From Cinclus cinclus (taxonomy: Eukaryota; Chordata; Aves; Passeriformes; Cinclidae), in the NCBI RefSeq assembly GCF_963662255.1, contig NC_085073.1, positions 6,007,598 to 6,071,597 on the forward strand: a DNA stretch of 64,000 nt, read 5' to 3'. A model generated the notes under the pieces. The model had not been told where the DNA came from and made no database searches. It saw nothing but the letters and a program-made list of their open reading frames with translations. Positions 37,767-47,140 of the stretch are shown here, piece by piece (within the stretch, counting starts at the first letter, position 1; each line of letters begins with the position of its first letter). The position numbers were made by a program, and so were the translations under genes.

Positions 37767-39427
37767 AGCACTTGAACATTCTTCCCCGTTTTATTTTAAA
37801 TTTCCCCCCTTTCCTGAGGCAGCAGGGGATGGTTTGGGTGCTCTGTAATCCCTGAGTTTTTCTGGATTCACCCTACACAAGCCTGGAGATCCATGTGGAC
37901 ACCATCCCTGGAATCCCTTCCTGAGGAAACCAAACTTGATTCTTCCCTTCAGGCTTCTCAGGTAGGGGGGTGTGTGTTGGGGGGGAAAGTGGAAAATCCT
38001 TGGAAAACATGGAAAAACCTGCTTGGTCTCACTTTTAAGGACAACCTTGTAAAAATAAATGTAATCCAGGTATTCATTCCTTTTGGAAGTGTTGTTTTGC
38101 AGACAGGAGGATGCACAAAGCCCTTCTGGAATTCTGTTTGTTAAATAACTGCCTGTCATGAGGCAGAACTAACCTAGGATTCCCATTCCTATTCCCTGCC
38201 ACTGAGGAGCAGTGGGAAAAGAATCTGGAGGTCTCTGGATCAGAGCACAGCAGCTCTTTGTTGCTGGAATGTTCTTTTTATAGCAATGTAAATAATTATT
38301 TCTCATCAAGAGAGCTGGAAATCTTCTGGCCCCTCTAAATTTAGCAGACTTAAATGTTTGTGGACCATAAATATTTTGGATCATAAATCTTGCTTGACCC
38401 CTGAGCAGAGGATGGAGTTGGTGGCTGTGGGCTGGGCTGGGCAAAACCTCTCTGATATTCTGACAAAAAAAAAAAAAAAAAAAAAAGGTTTGGTCCTTTT
38501 GGTGGATTCAACAATTGATGGTTTCAGGAGGGTTTTCCCATAAATACAGATGGGATTGTGTGGAAATACTTCCCAGGATTCCCCCACATGGAAAGGAGGT
38601 GGATTGGGCTCCTCTTTTTTTCCTCTTTTGCTGAGGAATGAGCAAAGCCAGATCAATGTTTGATTGTGCTCGGAGTCGTTTATGGGTCTCAGAGCAGCCA
38701 TAAAAATTCTGGGGGTGAATTGGGTAAATTTGGAAATGCCCCTGAGCAGATGGGGGAGCAGGAGAAGCTGGAGCATCGTTAGCACAGAGCCCCTGTGTCC
38801 CTGCAGAGGCTCCTGTCAGGGCTGGGATAATAATTCCTGTATCCTCTGATGTTTTATGGGCCTGAAATTGTGCTTAAAACTAGAAAGGCAGCCCTGGGAG
38901 TCTTGGCAGGGTGGAGAGCAGCGAGATTGGGAATGTCTGCATCCCATTAATGGTGTCACTGACCCTTTTCCAGAGGGTCTGCCTGCTCCCAATCCCACTG
39001 TCACTTCTCCCTAGCCCAGAACCCGGATAATTCACACAGACGTGGCTGCAGCCCTGGAAGTTTTTTAGCAGCAGTGGAAAAATTTCGATTTCTTTGATTC
39101 AGACAGAAGGAAGACACTCCCAGCAGCTCCCAGTTTGCCTGGTTTGCTGGTTTGGAGTGCTGCTGTGGGAGCCACATCAAACCCAGGCAGAAATTCCCAC
39201 TTCCATTGCTGTGATAAGGGCTGGAGCTGCTGAAACTCCACAAACTTTCGGGACATTTATCACGGCAGGATTATTGGAGCCAGACTACTGTCAGGATAAA
39301 TAAAACATGTTCCCCAGTGCAGCTCTAATTATGATTTTTAGCCAGTTGTGTAATGTGCAGAACTTTATTTACAATAAATCTTCCCAGTTGCTCGCACAAA
39401 TGAATGGGATTTCATCACTCGTGAGTG

Positions 39428-39580
39428 AAGGAGCAGGAAAAGTGGATGTGGCTGGAGAAATTCACAGTTTGGGAGGATTGAAGGATCAGGAAAAGTGGAT
39501 GTGGCTGGAGAAATTCACAGTTTGGGAGGATTGAAGGATCAGGAAAAGTGGATGTGGCTGGAGAAATTCAGTCTGGGTGT
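39428..39580. repeat. 53-bp tandem repeat, about 3 copies
   Basis: AGGAAAAGTGGATGTGGCTG recurs at 39435, 39488 and 39541. The first two units are almost identical; the third is cut short. Confidence 0.95.
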
Positions 39581-40035
39581 GTTGGCATGGCAGGAGAGGG
39601 AGGATGTGGCTGCTCTGACCTTCCAAGGAGGGCTCAGCTCTCCTGGTTTCCACCTGGGAGCACAGAAATATCCCCCCCAGACATCTCCCCCCGAGGTGTT
39701 TTGTGCAGAGGCAGCTCCGATTCCTCTCTGCATGTTCATGCTGAGTGGGCACAGCAGCATCCCACAGCCTCCAGAACTTTTTGTTTCTCGTTCCCAGCTC
39801 CTCACTGAGCTCCAAGAGCAGACACTTCTCTGTTTTGATTGCTCAGCTCCAGGGAGAAGTTTCAGCTTTTATTTGTGGGGCAGGTTTGTGTCTGACTGCT
39901 GCAACGCTGAGGATTCCAGAAAAATGAACACAAAATTTTCTGCTGGGAAACAGCTGCTGGTTGAGCTGTGCCCCCCCAAATCAGCCTCAGATCTTCAGGA
40001 AAAGGGTGAGGAGGAAGAGGAGGGTGACAGTTCCC

Positions 40036-40140
40036 ACCCCTGGGAGTGTCCAAGGCCAGGTTGGAGCACCTTGGGGTAGTGGAAGGTGCCCCCCTGGATG
40101 ATCTTTATCCAACCCACACCACTCTGGGATTCTCTGAAAG
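40036..40140 (+). mobile_element. CR1 LINE 3'-end fragment
   Basis: CCAAGGCCAGGTTGGAGC, then GATGATCTTTATCCAACCC and a terminal CTGGGATTCTCTGA. Confidence 0.7.
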
Positions 40141-41004
40141 CAGAAAAGCTGCCGGGGCAAAAGTTTTCAGAAGGTTTTATGAGCTGGAAAGAGAAATCAA
40201 AGCTTCTTGGCTGGGTCCCTGAGGCTTTGCAGTTACTCTTTCACACCCAGGCCCCTGTAATTAGCTAGAACTGGTTTATATGGCTCCTTAAGAAATGAAA
40301 ATCTGGGGGTTTTTTGATTTTTTTTTGAGAGGGGTGGTTGTTTGTGCAGGCCACCAGCCCAGCTGGAGGGAGGCCTTTGAAGTCACTGGGCTTGCACCAC
40401 ATCAGGAGCACCTAAAGCAGAATGGATCCTTTAATATATTTCATATTTTTCATCGTCCCGGTCCCAGCTGCACTAAAAGCCATTTTCCATGTGGTTAAGT
40501 GATGTTTGTAATCAGGCTGCTAATCTGGGCCTGCCCACAGAGCTGGCAATTATTTAGCTATAAATGCAAAGTTCTTTTTTTTTTTTTTTTTCCCCTCCCT
40601 GCTGTGGCCTGGGGTGGTGTTTGATCCTCCTTAGGATGCAGAGTGACTTTGTGGCAGGTCAGTGCTGGCATTCAGTGTCAGCCCCTCCAGGACAGTGGTT
40701 TGCAGCTGGATTTCACAGGAATGTTTGAATTTCACGGAGGTTTAGAAGGGAGAAGTTTGCCCCAAGGTGCCTGGGTTGTTCCTTTTTGCAGGATTTGGGG
40801 TTTGCATGTGAGGGGAGGCTGCCAAAAACCTAGGCTCGGTGTTCTTGAGGGAGAAAAATCAGAGTTTTCCCCATGGAAAAGGGGCAGGATTTACCCCTGG
40901 ATGGGCAGAGGTGCTCTCTGTGTGTCAGCCCTGAGTGCTGCAGCTCCCTGGATAATCCCTGGGGTAAAGGGACCCTGACAGGTGATTTCAATGGGATTTT
41001 GGGA

Positions 41005-41125
41005 TGAAATCTTTCTCTGTGAGGGTGAAGAGACCCTGGAATGGAATTCCCAGAGCAGCTGTGGATGCCCCATCCATGGAAGTGCCCAAAGGTTGGACAG
41101 GGCTTGAAGCAACCTGGGATAGTGG
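41005..41125 (+). mobile_element. CR1 LINE fragment, truncated at its 3' end
   Basis: GTGGATGCCCCATCCATGG and GCAACCTGGGATAGTGGG match the CR1 3' region, but the terminal octamer is missing. The left inverted-repeat arm begins about 50 bp further on. Confidence 0.65.
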
Positions 41126-41177
41126 GAGATGTCCCTGGGCAAAGGGAGCAGCTCCCAGGAGCCACAAAAGCAGGAAT

Positions 41178-41462
41178 TCTGTGGAGGCTGCTCAGTCTCC
41201 TGCTGAAAAATCGACTTTAGTGATGTTCCCACTTCACTGAAATGACGAAAACTCAGGAGGTGCCCGGCTTGGTTTATCAGGATTTCACACAAAAATCACC
41301 TGTAACTGCAAGAAAAAAACACCCAGAGCTCTCCTTCACACACTGATTTATTTCTTTTTAATACCTTCAGTGTGAAAATCGGGCTTTGGACTCACAGGTG
41401 ATTGTCTGCCCTCAGGGATGGACACAGCAGAGCTTGGGTTTGCGCTGGGATGTGAACCAGAG
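41178..41462 (+). repeat. Left arm of a long inverted repeat
   Basis: The reverse complement of 45491-45790. Reading outward from TCTGTGGAGG at 41178, the arm matches base for base apart from one substitution (GTTCCC here, GTTCTC in the partner) and a 15-base length difference in a poly(A/T) stretch near 41310. The match stops abruptly at 41462. Confidence 0.95.
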
Positions 41463-41484
41463 TGGGATCAGAGAGCAGGAATGG

Positions 41485-41650
41485 TTTGGGATGGGAAAAG
41501 ACCTTAAAGGTCATCCCTGCCATGGCAGAGACACCTCCCACCATCCCAGGCTGCTCCAAGCTGGTTCTGGGCACTGCCAGGGATCCAGGGGATCCCACAT
41601 CCTCTGGGAATTCATTCCCAGCCCCTCCCCACCCTCCCAGGCAAGGAATT
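41485..41650 (-). mobile_element. CR1 LINE 3'-end fragment, minus strand
   Basis: AAAGACCTTAAAGGTCATCC, CCATGGCAGAGACACCTCC and CATCCCAGGCTGCTCC are reverse complements of CR1 3' blocks. Confidence 0.7.
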
Positions 41651-41700
41651 CCTACCCAATATCCCATCCAGTGGGATATTGCTCTGTGGCACTGGCAATT

Positions 41701-42692
41701 CCCTGTGTCCTGGGAAATATCCCTGTGTCCTGGGAATGATCCCTGCATCCCAGGAATGATCTCTGCATCCCAGGAGTGATCCCTGCATCCCAGGAATGAT
41801 CCCTGCATCCCAGGAGTGATCCCTGCGTCCCAGGAGTGATCCCTGCATCCCAGGAATGATCTCTGCATCCCAGGAGTGATCCCTGCATCCCAGGAGTGAT
41901 CTCTGCATCCCAGGAATGATCCCTGTGTCCCGGGAATGATCCCTGTGTCCCAGGAGTGATCCCTGTGTCCCAGGAATGATCCCTGCATCCCAGGAGTGAT
42001 CTCTGCATCCCAGGAATGATCCCTGTGTCCCGGGAATGATCCCTGTGTCCCAGGAGTGATCCCTGTGTCCCAGGAATGATCCCTGCGTCCCAGGAGTGAT
42101 CCCTGCATCCCAGGAATGATTTCTGCATCCCAGGAATGATCCCTGCGTCCCAGAAGTGATCCCTGCATCCCAGGAATGATTTCTGCATCCCAGGAGTGAT
42201 CCCTGCGTCCCAGGAGTGATCCCTGCATCCCAGGAATGATCCCTGCATCCCAGGAGTGATCCCTGCATCCCAGGAGTGATCCCTGCGTCCCAGGAATGAT
42301 CCCTGCATCCCAGGAATGATCCCTGCATCCCAGGAACGATCCCTGTGTCCCGGGAATGATCTCTGTGTCCCGGGAATGATCCCTGCGTCCCAGGAATGAT
42401 CTCTGCATCCCAGGAATGATCTCTGCATCCCAGGAACGATCCCTGTGTCCCGGGAATGATCTCTGTGTCCCGGGAACGATCCCTGTGTCCCAGGAATGAT
42501 CCCTGTGTCCCAGGAGTGATCCCTGTGTCCCAGGAGTGATCCCTGTGTCCCAGGAATGATCTCTGTGTCCCGGGAATGATCTCTGTGTCCCGGGAACGAT
42601 CCCTGTGTCCCAGGAATGATCCCTGTGTCCCAGGAATGATCCCTGCGTCCCAGGAGTGATCTCTGTGTCCCGGGAATGATCCCTGTGTCCCA
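41701..42692. repeat. 20-bp satellite-like array with 100-bp higher-order repeat
   Basis: About 49.5 copies of CCCTGCATCCCAGGAATGAT and variants (GTG or CGT for CAT, CTC for CCC, AGTGAT for AATGAT, CGGG for CAGG), with strictly constant 20-bp length. Units 41881-41980 and 41981-42080 are two identical five-unit blocks, i.e. a 100-bp higher-order repeat. The minus strand is open in all three frames. Confidence 0.97.
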
Positions 42693-43198
42693 TGTGGAAC
42701 AAAGCCATGCCCCCATTCTGGGAGAAGGAACAGGGAACAGAACCCTCGGCGTGGCTGCCAAAACCTCTCGAAACAGTGAAAAGATCCGAGGTGTGGAAAT
42801 GAGAATTAATTTCACTCAGCAGTCGCTGTTTGCTTGGCTTTTCTGTAATTTTAGATTTTACAGGGAATGGTAAAGGAGCGAAGCTGGAAGGGTGACAAGG
42901 GAATATTGGTGCAGGGAGCTGAGCCAACCTTCAGTGTGAGTGGATTTGCTGGGCTCTTGGAGGGGGAGAGTGGTTCAGGTGCTTTTATTTGCCCTCTGAA
43001 AAACAAGGACATCTCAAATTAAAGACATTTTCACCAGTTCCAAGTGAAACAAGAGAATGTTTTCCTACTCCAAGCACGGTTTGGAGCCCAGTTCAAAATA
43101 ACTGGGGACTCTGAGGATATTCTTCTGCGAGGTTAATGGGAATGTCAACAGGAACATTAAGTAGGAAGTGTGAAAGATCAAAATCATTTTTGTCTGCA

Positions 43199-43201
<3 letters not shown>

Positions 43202-43239
<38 letters not shown>
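43202..43239. repeat. Poly(A), 38 bases
   Basis: A single long A run inside the spacer of the inverted repeat. No element body was recognised in front of it. Confidence 0.9.
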
Positions 43240-43243
<4 letters not shown>

Positions 43244-43579
43244 CACCAGCTCATTAGAGTGCTCGAGTGCTGCCCTGGTGGTGTGTGAGTCCCTCAACCT
43301 CACACCTTCCTGGGAAAGCCCTGAGGGAGAGCGTTCAAGGAGCTGGATTTTGTCTGCCAGGGAGGTTCTGAACGGCAGCTCCTCCCTGCAGCACATCTGC
43401 TCCAGGAGGCTCAGGTTGCTCAGGGAGGTTTTTTTGGCAGATGTGGCCACAGCAGCCCCAGCCCCCAGGGGTTCTTTGTTTGCTCTGGAGTCCCAGTTAC
43501 CAAAATCTCTTCCCAAACACGTCTGGAAGGAGCCGGGGCCGCTGCCTTGGGGGTACCAGTGTGGCTTTCTGAGATGGGG

Positions 43580-43888
43580 GAGTTCAGGTGAGATGGAGCA
43601 GTTCAGGTGAGCTGGGTCTGTTCAGGTGACGTGGAGCAGTTCAGGTGAGATGGATCTGTTGAGATGAGGTGAAGATGTTCAGGTGAAATGGAGACATTCA
43701 GGTGAGATGGAGCAGTTCAGGTGAGCTGGGTCTGTTCAGGTGAGGTGAAGATGTTCAGGTGAAATGGAGACATTCAGGTGAGATGGAGCAGTTCAGGTGA
43801 GCTGGATCTGTTCAGATGAGATGGAGCAGTTCAGGTGAGATGGATTTGTTCAGGTGAGCTGGATCTGTTCAGGTGAGATGGAGCTCAG
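43580..43888. repeat. 19-bp minisatellite with splice-donor-like units
   Basis: About 16 units related to TTCAGGTGAGATGGAGCAG. Nearly every unit keeps CAGGTGAG, which is both an E-box (CAGGTG) and a strong 5' splice-site consensus (CAG|GTGAG) on the plus strand. Confidence 0.95.
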
Positions 43889-44889
43889 AGATGGCCCCAG
43901 ATGTGCTCGTGGAGACAGAAATGACCCTCGGGGCAGGAGCTCGAGGCTCTGTCCAAGGAATGGCACAATTCCCTGGGGAAAGGAGCAAACCTGGCACCCA
44001 GCAAAGCCTCTCCCTGCCCTCACCTGGACCTGCATCCCTGCAGGAGCAGCAGCCCCCAGAGCCACCCCAAAACCTGGAGTTCTGAGTGCTTGAGATGTTC
44101 CAGCAGCCCCAAATGTGGTGTTTGAGAGAAGTTTGTGCTGCAAAGCCGGGTGAAACGTGGGGATTTCAGGTTCACGTTGGAATTCGATCTGATAAAGCTG
44201 CACAGGAAAACAAAGAGAATGGAGGGAGGTTTTTAAGGGAGGAAGCTGCACACACACAGCCCCCCTTTGCCTCCCAGGCCATCTGCATTCCTTCCCCTCG
44301 AACCAGGAGTGGAGATCCCATCTCTGGAGATCCAAAAGGGGAGAATTTATCAAGCTCCATCTCAGGCACTTCATCCCGCGGTGCTGCAGCAGAGGCAGAG
44401 TGGCAGCTGGGGCTGGAGATGTTTGATATCAGCCCCTTCGGGATGAAATCCAGGACAACTCCACCGATTATTTATCATTGTCTCGCTCCTCGAGCGAAAA
44501 CAATGTGGATAATCAGTATCTCCCTGTTAAATCTTGGTGATTGATGTGCTTTTAGCATGACAGGCCAATTTTGCAGGTCATGTGCTGTTCGTGTACAGAG
44601 CCAGAGGGGATTTTAGGGAAAATGGTGTTTATTCCTGGTGGGAAAAGGCGAGGAAGGGGTTGGAGCAACATCTGCCAGCAGTGAGGGAGGAAGGGCTGGT
44701 CCTGCCAGGGTCTGGATGAGCTTTCCCGAGATGGTATCTCAGCTCATGTTGGAAATGTTAAGTGCAAGTTGGCAGCCAGGGTTTAGGGTAGGACGTGACT
44801 TTGTGGCTAATCCTGAGCCTGGAATGAGGATTCATCAATCCATCAGCGGGATAATTGTGGGAAATTATGGGAAAATGGGTAGGAAATGC

Positions 44890-45470
44890 TGAGAAATAAA
44901 TGTTAAATGATAGGTCTGGGGTTTGCTCGGTGGGGACCACACTGGTGCCAGTTTAGGGATTTTCTAAACACGGGGACCAGTTCAGGAAGGAGTTTATTCT
45001 GCACAGGCTGCACAAGTTTTCCACAAATCAAGCCCGAGGAGTTTCAAACCTCCACACTGCGAGTAATTTTAGCAAACCAAGAAATCGCAGCTCCTTGGCT
45101 ACAAGTTACCGGATTCTTTATTAATTAATGTTCTACCTTACACCGGTTAATCGATTCTCTCTCTTCCCATGTTCATTAGTCCTGAGGCTCAACCTTTTCT
45201 CTTCACCTGCCTGTGTTTCTCGTGGTCCTGATCCCCCTCTGCCCGGGACTGGGGATTGGTACCAAGCCCTGGCAGGACAAAGGGACCCGTGTGACATAGC
45301 AGGGGACAACAGCAGGAGGTGACAACTCCACAGGAAGAGCCCCGAAGATGCCACAAGAGCCCACCTGGTCCGTGTGAAGCTCCCGTTTCACTAAGGCAGG
45401 ACCCTGTTCCCAAGTCCTGCTCATTATCTGTGAGAATTGTTAATTATTCCTGGCTCTTGATGAAGCAGCA
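44890..45470 (-). mobile_element. Possible solo LTR of an endogenous retrovirus (minus strand)
   Basis: On the minus strand AATAAACTCC (complement of about 44990-44998) is followed by sequence ending in GGCACCAGTGTGGTCCCC, a layout resembling the R-U5 part of an LTR. Upstream is about 450 bp of unique sequence unlike the neighbouring intergenic DNA. No target-site duplication, primer-binding site or internal viral gene could be seen, so it is at best a solo LTR and its ends are uncertain. Confidence 0.3.
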
Positions 45471-45490
45471 TCCACGCTCAGGTGATGCTG

Positions 45491-45790
45491 CTCTGGTTCA
45501 CATCCCAGCGCAAACCCAAGCTCTGCTGTGTCCATCCCTGAGGGCAGACAATCACCTGTGAGTCCAAAGCCCGATTTTCACACTGAAGGTATTAAAAAGA
45601 AATAAATCAGTGTGTGAAGGAGAGCTCTGGGTGTCGGTTTTTTGTTTTTTTTTTTCTTGCAGTTACAGGTGATTTTTGTGTGAAATCCTGATAAACCAAG
45701 CCGGGCACCTCCTGAGTTTTCGTCATTTCAGTGAAGTGAGAACATCACTAAAGTCGATTTTTCAGCAGGAGACTGAGCAGCCTCCACAGA
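45491..45790 (-). repeat. Right arm of a long inverted repeat
   Basis: 300 bp, the near-exact reverse complement of 41178-41462. It ends exactly where the GGGAC-rich tract upstream of CRTC1 begins, and has a longer T run (about 45637-45656) than its partner. Confidence 0.95.
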
Positions 45791-45975
45791 GGGACGGGGA
45801 CAGGGAAAAAGGGACAAGGATGGAGACAGAGAAGGGCACAGGGACGGGGATGGGGACGGGGACACAAGGGAAGGGACGCGGGACAGGGATGGGAACAAGG
45901 TCCGGGATCAGGATTAGGACAGACACAATAACAGGAACCGGGACCGGGACCGGGACCGGGACCAGAACCGGGCCC
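45791..45975. repeat. (GGGACN)n purine-rich tract upstream of CRTC1
   Basis: Degenerate hexamers GGGACA, GGGATG and GGAACA, becoming regular GGGACC repeats at about 45936-45964. It links the right inverted arm to the CRTC1 CpG island. Confidence 0.85.
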
Positions 45976-46182
45976 GAGCCCCGCGCGCGCCCCCGCCCCC
46001 GCCGTCCCTCCCGCGCGCGCCCGGCCCCGCGCATGCGCAACCTCCGCCCCCTCACCGCCCCCTCCCGCCCCGCCGCCGCCGCCGCGCACGCGCCCTGCGG
46101 CCGCCCCCCCCAATCCCTGGGCCGGCGCATGCGCCTCGCCCCCCCCCCTCGGCCGCGGGGAGGGGGATGCGGACGGGGGAAG
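45976..46182 (+). promoter_or_regulatory. CRTC1: CRTC1 CpG promoter with two NRF1 palindromes
   Basis: Very GC-rich and CpG-dense. The NRF1 consensus GCGCATGCGC occurs twice, at 46029-46038 and 46125-46134, 145 and 49 bp before the ATG. No TATA box. The start context AAG-ATG-G fits Kozak. Confidence 0.65.
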
Positions 46183-46308
46183 ATGGCGGCCTCGAACAAC
46201 CCGCGGAAATTCAGCGAGAAGATCGCGCTGCACAACCAGAAGCAGGCGGAGGAGACGGCGGCCTTCGAGGAGGTCATGAAGGACCTGAGCCTGACCCGCG
46301 CGCACCGG
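46183..46308 (+). CDS. CRTC1: CRTC1 coding exon 1 (CREB-binding segment; gene continues off the window)
   Basis: 42 codons ending in phase 0 at a CGG|GTGAGA donor. The product begins [20 protein letters not shown] and ends SLTRAHR; human CRTC1 differs (from memory) only at position 3 (T) and near the end (AR). This exon encodes the N-terminal coiled-coil segment that binds the bZIP of CREB; CRTC1 is a cAMP- and calcium-responsive coactivator retained in the cytoplasm when SIK-phosphorylated. The SIK sites and transactivation domain are in later exons outside the window. The same 42-residue piece is what human CRTC1-MAML2 fusions keep, so the exon end fits the known gene structure. CRTC2 and CRTC3 have related N-termini, but sequence and position next to KLHL26 favour CRTC1. 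Confidence 0.95.
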
Positions 46309-46739
46309 GTGAGACTCGGCGCCGCCGCCCCCGGCTGAGGCGGGCGGAGGGGGGGGGGGTGTGAGGGGCGGCGCCCCCCCCCCCTCCCTTCCCGAGCCCC
46401 TCGGGCCGGGGGCAGCGGCGGCGCGCGGCGGGCGGGGCGGGCAGCGCCCCCTGGCGGTGGGGGGAGGCCCCCCTCAGCCCCCACCTCACACCCCCCGGTC
46501 TCCCCAACACCCCCGGTTTGGCGGCACCGGGCCCTGCCTGCCCGCGCCGCCCACCGGGCCCGCAGCATCCTCCGGAGACCGACACCTGCCGCGGGGGGAG
46601 GCCGCGGTGCCGCCAACCGGAGGGTCGGGGCAGCGGCATCACTGCACGGCCGGAGCGGGCCCGGCGGGGAGGGGGGGGCTGCGCTGGGCTGGGCTGCGGC
46701 GGGGGCACCTCCGTGTCCCCTGCGAGGGGGCTGAGGAGG

Positions 46740-47140
46740 GTCCCGGTTCGTCACACCGGGACAAGCCCCAGCTTGAAGGGGGATCCCGGATGCTTTGCCG
46801 GTATCTGAGGGGAGATCCCAATTGCATCACCCCGGGACAGGCCCGGGTCTGAGGGGGGATCCCGGCTCCATCACCTCTGGCTGGGTCGCGGCTCTGAGGG
46901 GATCTCAGCTCCTTCAGCGGGGTCTGAGGGGATGCTGCTTCCAGCCCCCCGGTCTGAGCGGGGCCCGTGTCCCTCACCCCGGGACAGTCCCGGCTCTGAG
47001 GGGAATCCCGGTCCCTTCAGTCTGGCCTGGAGGGTTCCCCAGCTCCTCATCCCGGCACAGGCCGGGGGCCGAGCTTGGCTCGCAGCTCCGAGCAGGTGTC
47101 GCGGTTTCCTCACCGGAGTCTTCGGTGGGCTCCAGGTTCC
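46740..47140. repeat. Degenerate ~40-bp repeat in CRTC1 intron 1
   Basis: Recurring GGTCTGAGGGG(G)ATCCCGG and CTCCATCACC blocks (near 46805, 46848, 46891, 46922, 46994) spaced about 40 bp apart, considerably diverged. Confidence 0.7.

Larger units (their letters stand above)
36201..45790. other. KLHL26-CRTC1 intergenic region
   Basis: No exon recognised. It contains CR1 fragments (37555-37766, 40036-40140, 41005-41125, 41485-41650), poly(A)/(T) tracts (38465-38486, 40575-40591, 43202-43239), a triple 53-bp repeat (39428-39580), the inverted-repeat arms (41178-41462 and 45491-45790) and between them a 20-bp array, a 19-bp array and a possible LTR. Confidence 0.6.

Noticed and set aside
41392..42927. 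Open frame of 511 codons on the minus strand
   Set aside because: Made almost entirely of the 20-bp array, which is open in all three frames; it continues into a CR1 relic and an inverted-repeat arm.
41178..45790. Inverted arms as terminal inverted repeats of a DNA transposon
   Set aside because: No transposase-like frame in the spacer, no target-site duplication at the outer edges, and the spacer contains independent repeats; kept only as an inverted duplication.
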